A DNA stretch of 64,000 nucleotides from positions 62,001 through 126,000 of the forward strand of contig JAIYCB010000011.1 in the NCBI GenBank assembly GCA_027488215.1, written 5' to 3'. A program made the position numbers and the translations under genes. Below, one piece after another: positions 26,433-34,028 of the stretch. The notes under the pieces were generated by a model that was not told the DNA's origin, searched no databases, and was given only the letters and a program-made list of their open reading frames with translations. Position 1 is the first letter of the stretch, and each line of letters begins with the position of its first letter. Source of the DNA: Comamonadaceae bacterium (lineage in GTDB: Bacteria; Pseudomonadota; Gammaproteobacteria; Burkholderiales; Burkholderiaceae_C).

Positions 26433-27629
26433 TCATTTCATCGCTTGGGCGGGTCGCCGCGCTTTGACATAAGCGTCGGTGGGCAAATAATTTTTGCCAT
26501 CGGCATAACGCCACTGCACCATGGTCCCCTTGCCGCCGCGCTGATCGAGTTTGCCCACATAAGCACCCATGGTGGATTGCTGGTCAATCGCGCGAAACTC
26601 TGCGGGCCCGAATGGCGTACTGAATTTCAGGCCTCGCATGGCGACGACCAGCTTTTCATTGTCCACGCTGCCCGCTTTTTGAATGCCGGCAAAAATCGAC
26701 TGCATGGTGGCGTAGCCCACCACCGAGCCGAGTTTGGGGTTTTCGCTGAACCGCTTGTAGTAATTGGCTGCGAAACTCGCGTGCTCTTTGGTGTCAATTT
26801 GGTCCCAGGGGTAACCGGTCACGATCCAGCCTCTGGGAGTCTCATCCTTGAGCACCTCCAGATACTCGGGCTCGCCCGACAGCATGGACACCACCGGAGT
26901 CTTGGGGAAAATGTTGCGCTGGTTGCCTTCGCGCACCATTTTGGCCAGATCCGCGCCAAAGGTCACATTGAACACCGCATCAGGCTTGGCGGCCATGGTG
27001 GCTGTGAGGGTGCTGCCCGCGTCGATCTTGCCCAAGGCAGGCCATTGCTCACTCACAAACTCGACGTCCGGGCGCTTGGCCTTGAGCAACTCCTTGAAGC
27101 TGGCCACCGAACTTTGGCCGTATTCGTAGTTGGGCGCGATCGTGGCCCAGCGCTTGGCGGGCATTTTGGCGGCTTCTTCCACCAACATCGCCGCCTGCAT
27201 GTAGGTGCTGGCGCGCAGGCGGAACGTGTAACGGTTGCCTTTTTCCCAGACGATGGCGTCGGTCAGCGGCTCGCTGGCGATGAACAAGCGTTTGTTCTTG
27301 GCTGCGTGATCGGCCAGCGCCAGGCCCACATTCGACAAAAAGCCCCCGGCCAGAATGTCGACCTTTTCCTTGGACGTCAGCTCGATCGCGTGGCGCAGCG
27401 CCTCGTCGGGCTTGCCCGCATCGTCGCGCGCAATCACCTCGACCTTACGGCCCAGCAAGCCGCCTTTGGCGTTGATCTCTTCCACCGCCAGTTGCCAGCC
27501 TTGCTTGTAAGGCTGGGTGAACTGCGGGATGGCGGAATAACTGTTGATTTCACCGATCTTGATCGGGGTTTGGGCCAAAACAGTGGTAGCGGCTGCGCTC
27601 AACAAGCCGGTGGCAATCAGGCGTTTCAT
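26433..27629 (-). CDS. ABC transporter substrate-binding protein, branched-chain amino acid type
   Basis: This 398-residue periplasmic protein of the Leu/Ile/Val-binding (Peripl_BP_6) family begins with a signal peptide (MKRLIATGLLSAAATTVLAQ). PIKIGEINSYSAIPQFTQPYKQGWQLAVEEINAKGGLLGRKVEVIARDDAGKPDEA is the canonical mature N-terminus. In such systems the ligand may be an amino acid, an aromatic acid, urea or an amide. No permease or ATPase gene adjoins it, so it is an orphan. It is divergent from cysI. Confidence 0.93.
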   Translation of the reverse strand: MKRLIATGLLSAAATTVLAQTPIKIGEINSYSAIPQFTQPYKQGWQLAVEEINAKGGLLGRKVEVIARDDAGKPDEALRHAIELTSKEKVDILAGGFLSNVGLALADHAAKNKRLFIASEPLTDAIVWEKGNRYTFRLRASTYMQAAMLVEEAAKMPAKRWATIAPNYEYGQSSVASFKELLKAKRPDVEFVSEQWPALGKIDAGSTLTATMAAKPDAVFNVTFGADLAKMVREGNQRNIFPKTPVVSMLSGEPEYLEVLKDETPRGWIVTGYPWDQIDTKEHASFAANYYKRFSENPKLGSVVGYATMQSIFAGIQKAGSVDNEKLVVAMRGLKFSTPFGPAEFRAIDQQSTMGAYVGKLDQRGGKGTMVQWRYADGKNYLPTDAYVKARRPAQAMK

Positions 27630-27901
27630 CGTCGGATCCTAGAGTCAAAAGCCAAAAATAGGACTTTAGCAGCCACCGACCAACTTGTCGCTTGCGAGAC
27701 ACTAAAGCCCCTAAGTTTTGGACACCAAGGGCCGCGTGACCGGGTCTCGGGCAAATTGGCCCTCAACCCAACCCTTATAAGCCTACGGCATATATACCCA
27801 ACTTAAAAATTGTTTGTTTTGGCATAAAGCCACCTTACAGTCGCCACCGAGTGTCCGGCATCGACGTCACTCGTCTCATTTTGATCTGAAGAAGTTCACT
27901 C
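27630..27901. promoter_or_regulatory. Divergent promoter region before cysI
   Basis: This 272-base gap lies between the orphan binding-protein gene and cysI. Its cysI-proximal half (about 27770-27840) is clearly AT-rich, with TTATAAGCC, GGCATATATACC and ACTTAAAAATTG, unlike the GC-rich surroundings. Cys operons are usually activated by a LysR regulator (CysB), and this AT-rich stretch is where its site and the core promoter would lie, but I could not define either with confidence. Confidence 0.3.
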
Positions 27902-29713
27902 ATGTACCAATACACTGAATTCGACAAAGCCTTCGTGCGCGCCCGTGCTGCGGAATTCCGCGACCAGCTGGGTCGCTGGCAAACGGGTCAACTGTCAGAA
28001 GATCAGTTTCGCCCCCTGCGCCTGCAAAACGGCTGGTATGTGCAGCGCTACGCGCCGATGCTCCGAGTGGCCGTGCCTTATGGTGAAATCAATGCCGCCC
28101 AGCTCAAAGTGCTGGCCACGATCGCCCGCGAATACGACACGCCCGACGCCGCCTTGCTGGCCGAAGCCCAAGCCACCCAAGACAAAATCGCCGGTCTAGC
28201 CCCTAAGCTGACCACCAACTATGGCCACTTCACCACGCGCCAGAACGTGCAGTTCAACTGGATTCCGCTGGACAAATCAGCCGACGTGATGGAGCTGCTG
28301 GCCACCGTGAACATGCACGGCATCCAGACCAGCGGCAACTGCATCCGCAACACCACCACCGACGAACTGGCCGGTGTGGCTGTGGACGAGGTGGTGGACC
28401 CTCGGCCGTATGCCGAATTGATCCGCCAGTGGAGCACGCTGCACCCCGAGTTTGCGCACTTGCCGCGCAAGTTCAAGATCGCCATCACAGGTGCCACCGA
28501 AGATCGCGCTGCCATTGGCTGGCACGACGTGGGCTTGCGGGTCACCCGAAACACTGCGGGCGAAGTGGGCTTCAAGGTGTTGGTGGGTGGTGGCATGGGC
28601 CGCACCCCGGTCAACGGCGTGGTCATCCGCGAGTTCCTGCCTTGGCAGGACATCATGAGCTATCTTGAAGCCGTAGTGCGTGTGTACAACCGCTGGGGGC
28701 GCCGCGACAACAAATACAAAGCGCGCATCAAGATTTTGGTCAAAGCCGAAGGCCAGCGCTACTTTGACGAAGTCGAAACCGAGTTCCGCCAGATTCTGGA
28801 ACACGATGGTGCGCCGCACACCCTGCCGCAAGCCGAACTCGACCGTGTGAAAGCCGGTTTTTTGGACCCAAACCTCAACTTGCCCGAAAACACTGACGAA
28901 TGGTTGGCCCAGGCGGAAGCAGCGCTCAGCATCGAAGCGGCCAAGACACCCGCCTTTGCCCGCTGGCTGGCGCGCAATGTGCGCCCGCACCGCAACCCGC
29001 AACTGCGCGCCGTGTCGCTGTCCTTCAAGCGACCGGGCTATGCCCCTGGCGATGCCACGGCCGACCAGCTCGACGCTGCTGCTGTTTTGGCCGAAAAATT
29101 CTCAGCAGGCGAAGCCCGCGTTTCGCACACCCAAAACCTGCTGCTGCCCTGGGTGCGCCTGGACCAGTTGCACGCCCTTTGGCTTGAAGCCAAGGCGCTG
29201 GGCGTGGCCCAGCCCAACATCGGCCTGCTGACTGACATGATTGCCTGCCCCGGCGGTGACTATTGCGCGCTTGCCAATGCCCGCTCCATCCCCACGGCCA
29301 GCGCCATCACCGAGCGTTACCAGGACCTAGACGAGCTGGACGACCTGGGCCACATCGACTTTCACATCAGCGGCTGCATCAACTCTTGCGGTCACCACCA
29401 CTCGGGCCACATCGGCATCCTGGGCGTCGACAAAGACGGCAAGGAGTGGTACCAGGTCACGTTGGGCGGCTCAGACGGCAAGGACCTGTCTGGCGCAGCC
29501 ACGCCCGGCAAAGTGGTTGGCCCTTCATTCTCTTCATTCGAAGTGCCCGACGTGATCGAAGCCATCCTGGACACCTACAAGCAGCTGCGCGTATCGACCG
29601 GCAACGGCAAACAGGAAGCTTTCATCGAGACGCTGCGCCGTGTTGGCCAAGACCCGTTCAAGGCGGCTGCCAATGCGGCACGTCATACGCAAGAGGAGCG
29701 CTCTGAATCCTGA
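27902..29713 (+). CDS. cysI: Assimilatory sulfite (nitrite/sulfite) reductase hemoprotein
   Basis: This 603-residue cytoplasmic enzyme reduces sulfite to sulfide with six electrons at a coupled sirohaem-4Fe-4S centre. The cluster ligands are visible as CPGGDYC (Cys-x5-Cys) and GCINSCGHHHSGHIG (Cys-x3-Cys). Conserved NYGHFTTRQNVQFNWI and TSGNCIRN in the first half hold the substrate and sirohaem arginines. It is the first gene of the cys cluster, with DUF934, cysH, cysD and cysN following. No cysJ flavoprotein gene is present here, so electrons may come from ferredoxin or an unlinked reductase. Confidence 0.93.
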   Translation: MYQYTEFDKAFVRARAAEFRDQLGRWQTGQLSEDQFRPLRLQNGWYVQRYAPMLRVAVPYGEINAAQLKVLATIAREYDTPDAALLAEAQATQDKIAGLAPKLTTNYGHFTTRQNVQFNWIPLDKSADVMELLATVNMHGIQTSGNCIRNTTTDELAGVAVDEVVDPRPYAELIRQWSTLHPEFAHLPRKFKIAITGATEDRAAIGWHDVGLRVTRNTAGEVGFKVLVGGGMGRTPVNGVVIREFLPWQDIMSYLEAVVRVYNRWGRRDNKYKARIKILVKAEGQRYFDEVETEFRQILEHDGAPHTLPQAELDRVKAGFLDPNLNLPENTDEWLAQAEAALSIEAAKTPAFARWLARNVRPHRNPQLRAVSLSFKRPGYAPGDATADQLDAAAVLAEKFSAGEARVSHTQNLLLPWVRLDQLHALWLEAKALGVAQPNIGLLTDMIACPGGDYCALANARSIPTASAITERYQDLDELDDLGHIDFHISGCINSCGHHHSGHIGILGVDKDGKEWYQVTLGGSDGKDLSGAATPGKVVGPSFSSFEVPDVIEAILDTYKQLRVSTGNGKQEAFIETLRRVGQDPFKAAANAARHTQEERSES

Positions 29714-29715
29714 AG

Positions 29716-29779
29716 TGTCACTGCGAGCGAAGCGCGGCAGTCCTATTTTTTAGATCTCCACGCTGCGCTCGCAATGACA
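29716..29779. repeat. Palindromic repeat element (diverged single copy)
   Basis: Imperfect inverted arms at 29716-29734 (TGTCACTGCGAGCGAAGCG) and 29761-29779 (reverse complement TGTCATTGCGAGCGCAGCG) differ at two positions and flank a 26-base AT-richer centre. The arm matches the element repeated at 30215 and 32027. It fills the cysI-DUF934 gap and would form a strong hairpin in the transcript. Confidence 0.85.
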
Positions 29780-29823
29780 GCAAGTCAGTCTGACGGATGT
29801 GCCAAAGAACGAAACAACCGACC

Positions 29824-30201
29824 ATGAACATCATCACCGCACAAGAACACCAGGCTGCCAGCAAGAGTGGTGTCCTTGAACTCGCCAACGACGTGGACCC
29901 GCGCACGCTCGACTTGTCAGGCGTGACCCGCATCGACTTGCAATTCCCGGCCTTCACCGATGGCCGCGCCTACAGCCAAGCCTTTTTACTGCGCCGCCGT
30001 TTAGCCTTTGAAGGCGAATTGCGCGCCACAGGCGACGTGTTGATCGACCAGCTGGTGCAGATGAAGCGCACTGGCATTGATGTGGCCGTGCTCAAAGATG
30101 GCGTTGATGCCAGCGCCGCTCAGCGCCAGCTGGACCGCTATGCCGGTTTCTACCAAGGCTCTGCGGTCGAGACAAAACCGATCTTTGCCAAGTCTGCCTG
30201 A
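29824..30201 (+). CDS. DUF934 family protein, sulfite-reductase associated
   Basis: This 125-residue protein of the DUF934 family is regularly encoded beside cysI in proteobacteria. Visible family features are DVDPRTLDLSGVTRIDLQFPAFTDGRAYSQAFLLRRRLAFEGELRATGDVLIDQL. No cofactor motif is obvious. Co-occurrence suggests a role in assembly or activity of sulfite reductase, but no biochemical function is established. The ATG at 29824 starts MNIITAQEH. Confidence 0.88.
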   Translation: MNIITAQEHQAASKSGVLELANDVDPRTLDLSGVTRIDLQFPAFTDGRAYSQAFLLRRRLAFEGELRATGDVLIDQLVQMKRTGIDVAVLKDGVDASAAQRQLDRYAGFYQGSAVETKPIFAKSA

Positions 30202-30214
30202 CGATTACTCAGCT

Positions 30215-30275
30215 TGTCATTGCGAGTGAAACGTGGCAATCCTTGTATCGCCGCGGCTTTCAGCCTCACGATGAC
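30215..30275. repeat. Palindromic repeat element (degenerate copy) before cysH
   Basis: It begins TGTCATTGCGAGTGAAACG and ends CCTCACGATGAC, a degenerate relative of the 57-base unit at 32027. Its terminal ATGAC supplies an in-frame ATG (30271) seven codons upstream of the assigned cysH start. The centre is GC-rich (GCCGCGGC). Confidence 0.72.
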
Positions 30276-30291
30276 CCGTCGCACGAAAACC

Positions 30292-31062
30292 ATGAATTCC
30301 TCCTTGATTTCTTCCCGCCAGGTCCCGGCCAAGGCCACCGCTCAGAAAGCGACCGAACTGCACGCCAAGGCCAGCCCCGACTTTACTGCCAAGCTGGCCG
30401 AGACCGAGGCATTGCTGCAACGTGCGGCAGCCGAGTTCAAACCGGTCACGCAAGCCTCCAGCCTGGGCGCCGAGGACGTGGTCATCACCCACATCGTCAA
30501 CCGCCTGCGCCTGGATATCCCGGTGTTCGTGCTCGACACCGGCGCCCTGCACACCGAAACCCTGGCTCTGCTCGAGCGCACCCAGGCCCATTCGCGCGCC
30601 CCGGTGCAGGTGTACCGCCCCGAGCAGGAATCGGTGATCTGGTTCATCCGCAACGAGGGCCAGGACGCGATGTACAAAAGCATCCAGCTGCGCAAAGCCT
30701 GCTGCAACATCCGCAAGATGGAACCGCTGGCGCGTGCCCTGAACGGCAAGAAGGCCTGGGTGACCGGCCTGCGCAAGGAGCAGTCGAACGCCCGCGCCGA
30801 AGTACCGCTGCAGGACAACAGCGAAGTGGCCAGCAAGGGGCTGCACAAATTCAACCCGCTGGCTAACTGGACCTGGGGCGATGTATGGCACTACATCGCA
30901 GAGCACCAGGTGGACTACAACCCGCTGCACGACCAGTTCTTCCCAAGCATCGGCTGCGCGCCGTGCACAAGGGCCATCAGTCTGGGCGAAGAATTTCGCG
31001 CCGGCCGCTGGTGGTGGGAGGACGAAGCGGCCAAAGAGTGCGGCTTGCACGTCAAGTCTTGA
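30292..31062 (+). CDS. cysH: APS reductase (assimilatory, 4Fe-4S type)
   Basis: This 256-residue enzyme reduces adenylyl sulfate to sulfite with thioredoxin or glutathione as donor. The 4Fe-4S ligand Cys pairs are present: Cys137-Cys138 in RKACCNIRK and Cys222/Cys225 in IGCAPCTRA. Their presence marks the APS rather than the PAPS subclass. The catalytic Cys250 is in AKECGLHVKS near the C-terminus. The PP-loop segment (SSLGAEDVVITHIV) is intact. This matches the absence of an APS kinase gene here. The start could be ATG 30292 or 30271 (within the upstream repeat), and neither has a strong ribosome-binding site. Confidence 0.93.
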   Translation: MNSSLISSRQVPAKATAQKATELHAKASPDFTAKLAETEALLQRAAAEFKPVTQASSLGAEDVVITHIVNRLRLDIPVFVLDTGALHTETLALLERTQAHSRAPVQVYRPEQESVIWFIRNEGQDAMYKSIQLRKACCNIRKMEPLARALNGKKAWVTGLRKEQSNARAEVPLQDNSEVASKGLHKFNPLANWTWGDVWHYIAEHQVDYNPLHDQFFPSIGCAPCTRAISLGEEFRAGRWWWEDEAAKECGLHVKS

Positions 31063-31087
31063 CCGAATTGAGAAACGAAAGAAACGC

Positions 31088-32014
31088 ATGAACGCCATGA
31101 CCGAACCGCTGCACTTGCTCAGCAATAGCCACCTCGATGCGCTGGAAGAGGAAACGATCTTCATCCTGCGCGAAGTCGCCGCCGCTTTCGAGCGGCCTGC
31201 CCTGCTCTTCTCGGGCGGCAAGGACTCGCTGGTCATGCTCAAGTGCGCCGAAAAAGCCTTTGGCGCGGGCCGCATCCCCTACCCGCTGCTGATGATCGAC
31301 ACCGGGCACAACTTCCCCGAGGTGACCGACTTCCGCGACTTCCGTGCCAGGGAGCTGGATGCTGAACTGATCGTGCGCAGCGTGGAAGACTCGATGAAGC
31401 GCGGCACCGTGCGCCTGGCCCACCCCGGCGAGAGTCGCAATGTGCACCAGTCGGTCACGCTGCTCGAAGCGATCGAGGAGTTTCGCTTTGACGCCTTGAT
31501 TGGCGGCGCCCGCCGCGACGAGGAAAAGGCCCGCGCCAAGGAGCGCATCTTTTCGCACCGCGACAGCTTTGGCCAGTGGCAGCCCAAGGCCCAGCGCCCC
31601 GAGTTGTGGACGCTGTTCAACACCCGCATCCACCCCGGTGAGCACTTTCGGGTGTTCCCGATCTCCAACTGGACCGAACTGGACGTGTGGCAGTACATCG
31701 CCCGCGAACACATCGCCCTGCCCTCGATCTACTACACGCACAAGCGCGAGGTGGTCGACCGCCGTGGCCTGCTGGTGCCGGTGACCGAACTCACCCCCCC
31801 GAAGGACGGCGAGCAGGTCGTGGTGCGCGACGTGCGTTTCCGCACCGTCGGCGACATCACCTGCACCTGCCCGGTCGAGAGCAATGCGGCCACGGCCGAG
31901 CAGATCGTGATCGAGACACTGGCGGCCGAAGTCAGCGAGCGCGGTGCCACACGGATGGACGACAAGACGTCCGAGGCTTCGATGGAGAAGCGCAAGAAGG
32001 ATGGCTATTTTTGA
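31088..32014 (+). CDS. cysD: Sulfate adenylyltransferase subunit 2
   Basis: This 308-residue subunit catalyses ATP + sulfate to APS + PPi, powered by GTP hydrolysis in CysN. The PP-loop ATPase motif LLFSGGKDSLVMLKCAEKAF is near the N-terminus. LMIDTGHNFPEVTDFRD, IGGARRDEEKARAKERIFSHRDSFGQWQPK and NTRIHPGEHFRVFPISNWTELDVWQYI are all conserved. The C-terminus MEKRKKDGYF is typical. It follows cysH by 25 bases. Confidence 0.96.
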   Translation: MNAMTEPLHLLSNSHLDALEEETIFILREVAAAFERPALLFSGGKDSLVMLKCAEKAFGAGRIPYPLLMIDTGHNFPEVTDFRDFRARELDAELIVRSVEDSMKRGTVRLAHPGESRNVHQSVTLLEAIEEFRFDALIGGARRDEEKARAKERIFSHRDSFGQWQPKAQRPELWTLFNTRIHPGEHFRVFPISNWTELDVWQYIAREHIALPSIYYTHKREVVDRRGLLVPVTELTPPKDGEQVVVRDVRFRTVGDITCTCPVESNAATAEQIVIETLAAEVSERGATRMDDKTSEASMEKRKKDGYF

Positions 32015-32026
32015 CAAACAGCTGTT

Positions 32027-32215
32027 CGTCATTGCGAGCGCAGCGCGGCAATTCTTGGATCGCTTCTTTCCTCGCGATGACGGATCCACTCCCGTCATTG
32101 CGAGCGCAGCGCGGCAATCCATGGATTGCTTCTTACATCGCGATGACGGATCCACTCCCGTCATTGCGAGCGCAGCGCGGCAATCCATGGATTGCTTCTT
32201 ACATCGCGATGACGG
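32027..32215. repeat. Three tandem palindromic repeats with exact 66-bp period
   Basis: 57-base units lie at 32027-32083, 32093-32149 and 32159-32215, separated by the same 9-base spacer (ATCCACTCC). Units two and three are identical, and unit one differs at several central positions. Each unit starts CGTCATTGCGAGCGCAGCG and ends CGCGATGACG, so the ends pair. The centre GCAATCCATGGATTGC of units two and three is itself a perfect 16-base palindrome. The array fills almost the whole cysD-cysN gap and would fold into three long hairpins in the mRNA. Confidence 0.95.
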
Positions 32216-32238
32216 ACATACCGAACAAAGACTGAAAC

Positions 32239-33507
32239 ATGCACAACAAACACCATTTCTCAGCCCTCAAGTTCATCACCTGCGGCTCGGTCGATGACGG
32301 CAAGAGCACACTGATCGGTCGCCTGCTGGTGGACACCAAGGCCGTGCTGCAGGACCACCTGGCAGGTGTGCAGCGCTCGGGTGAAACCGACCTGGCCCTG
32401 CTCACCGACGGCCTGAGCGCCGAGCGCGAGCAAGGCATCACCATCGACGTGGCTTACCGTTACTTCAACACCGAAGCGCGCAAATTCATCATCGGCGACG
32501 CGCCTGGCCACGAGCAATACACCCGCAACATGGTCACCGCCGCGTCCAGCGCCGACGCCGCTGTGGTGCTCGTCGATGCCATCAAGCTCGACTGGGCCAA
32601 CCCCGACTTGCAACTGCTGCCGCAAACCCGCCGCCACTCTCTGCTGGTGAACCTGCTGCGCGTGCCATCCATCGTGTTCGCGATCAACAAGCTCGACGCC
32701 GTGGCCGATGCGGCTGTGGCTTATAAAAACATCGCAGGTGCTCTGGAAAAGTTTGCCAAGGAAGCCGGCATCACGGTAACGGCCATGGTGCCCGTGTCGG
32801 CCCTCAAGGGCTGGAACGTGGTTGAGTCACAGCCTGACTGGTGCGGCTACACCGGCCCCAGCCTTTTGAGCATCCTCGAAGACCTGCCTGTGACGCCTGC
32901 TGAGACCGATGTGGCCTTCAGCTTTCCGGTGCAGTGGGTCGAAAAGTTCCACGACTCCGGCGTGACCACCCAGGGCCGCCGTGTCTTCTGGGGCCGAGTG
33001 GCCACGGGCAGCATCGAGCCGGGCCAGACCGTCAAGGTCTTCCCCAGTGGTCAGACTGCTGTGGTCTCGCAAGTGTTCTCGGCCACCCGCCAGCCGCAAA
33101 ACAAAGCCGCTGGCCACAGTGCGGGCATCGTTCTGGACCGCGAGGTGGATGTGTCGCGTGGCGACTGGATTTTGGCTGCCGAAGGCTCGCCCGAAGGCCA
33201 GCGCCAGCTCCACGCCACCATCGCCTGGATGGACGACGAGCCGCTGGTCGCAGGCCGGGTCTACTGGGCATTGCACGGCCACCGCTGGGTCAAGGCCCGG
33301 GTGCAGCGTGTGGTGCACCGGCTGAACGTCAACACCCTGGCCGAAGAAGAAGCCTCCGCGCTGCCCCCCAACGCCATCGGCCATGTGACCTTGGCCTTGC
33401 AAGAGCCTCTGGCCACCCTGCCCTTTGCGCAGTCGCGCATCTTGGGTGCGCTGGTGCTGGTGGATACCGCCAGCCACAAGACCTCAGGAGCCGTGCTTTT
33501 GGACTGA
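32239..33507 (+). CDS. cysN: Sulfate adenylyltransferase subunit 1 (GTPase)
   Basis: This 422-residue GTPase subunit of ATP sulfurylase has G1 GSVDDGKSTLIGRLL, G3 DAPGHEQYTRNM and G4 NKLD. EF-Tu-like beta-barrel domains follow (FHDSGVTTQGRRVFWGRVATGSIEPGQ). The protein ends after the GTPase/barrel part and lacks the fused APS kinase (CysC) domain, consistent with direct APS reduction by the upstream CysH. It lies 23 bases beyond the repeat array. Confidence 0.96.
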   Translation: MHNKHHFSALKFITCGSVDDGKSTLIGRLLVDTKAVLQDHLAGVQRSGETDLALLTDGLSAEREQGITIDVAYRYFNTEARKFIIGDAPGHEQYTRNMVTAASSADAAVVLVDAIKLDWANPDLQLLPQTRRHSLLVNLLRVPSIVFAINKLDAVADAAVAYKNIAGALEKFAKEAGITVTAMVPVSALKGWNVVESQPDWCGYTGPSLLSILEDLPVTPAETDVAFSFPVQWVEKFHDSGVTTQGRRVFWGRVATGSIEPGQTVKVFPSGQTAVVSQVFSATRQPQNKAAGHSAGIVLDREVDVSRGDWILAAEGSPEGQRQLHATIAWMDDEPLVAGRVYWALHGHRWVKARVQRVVHRLNVNTLAEEEASALPPNAIGHVTLALQEPLATLPFAQSRILGALVLVDTASHKTSGAVLLD

Positions 33508-33649
33508 AAGGCCACCTTATCTTCAGCTTTTAAAGCCCTGTTGGCCTCATAGACACCGCCTAACTGGCAGCCGGTTGCACCTCAATCCCCATTAAAATGC
33601 GGGCACTGCGTTGTTTGGCGGCGCAAAACTCCTTCACTACAAGTCCATC

Positions 33650-33979
33650 ATGACCCACGTTGTTTCCGAATCCTGTATCCAATGCAAATACACCGACTGT
33701 GTGGACGTTTGCCCTGTGGATTGCTTTCGCGAAGGCCCCAACTTCCTGACCATCGACCCCGATGAGTGCATCGACTGCGCCGTTTGCATTCCAGAATGCC
33801 CCGTGAATGCCATCTTTGCAGAAGAAGACTTGCCCGCCGACCAGCAGCACATGACGAAGCTGAACGCCGAGCTGGCCTCGCTGCCCGGCTGGAAAAGCAT
33901 CACCAAACGCAAAACACCATTGGCCAGCGCCGATGAGTGGAAAGACAAAACCGGCAAGCTGGCTGAGTTGATCCGCTGA
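33650..33979 (+). CDS. fdxA: Seven-iron ferredoxin
   Basis: This 109-residue soluble electron carrier holds one 3Fe-4S and one 4Fe-4S cluster. The ligands are in [19 protein letters not shown] and [15 protein letters not shown]. Together with the C-terminal extension ([17 protein letters not shown]) this is the FdxA/FdI pattern. A 140-base gap after cysN suggests its own promoter, and a strong terminator follows. It sits between cysN and a ferredoxin reductase gene. Confidence 0.95.
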   Translation: MTHVVSESCIQCKYTDCVDVCPVDCFREGPNFLTIDPDECIDCAVCIPECPVNAIFAEEDLPADQQHMTKLNAELASLPGWKSITKRKTPLASADEWKDKTGKLAELIR

Positions 33980-33990
33980 AACTCCTGAAT

Positions 33991-34013
33991 GGCCGAAATT
34001 TTCGGCCTTTTTC
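33991..34013 (+). terminator. Rho-independent terminator after fdxA
   Basis: The inverted repeat GGCCGAAA/TTTCGGCC (33991-34007) is followed by TTTTTC (34007-34013). It begins 12 bases after the fdxA stop and ends fdxA transcription before the next gene. Confidence 0.88.
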
Positions 34014-34028
34014 TCGCAAGCAGCCCCT

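Noticed and set aside
32027-32215. CRISPR-like array
   Set aside because: Only three units; the variable part is inside the unit while the 9-base spacer is constant, the reverse of a CRISPR, and no cas gene is nearby.
31944-32297. Reading frames running through the tandem repeats with repeated peptides such as SLRAQRG
   Set aside because: The repeated peptides come only from translating the palindromic DNA repeats; the frames overlap cysD and cysN out of frame.
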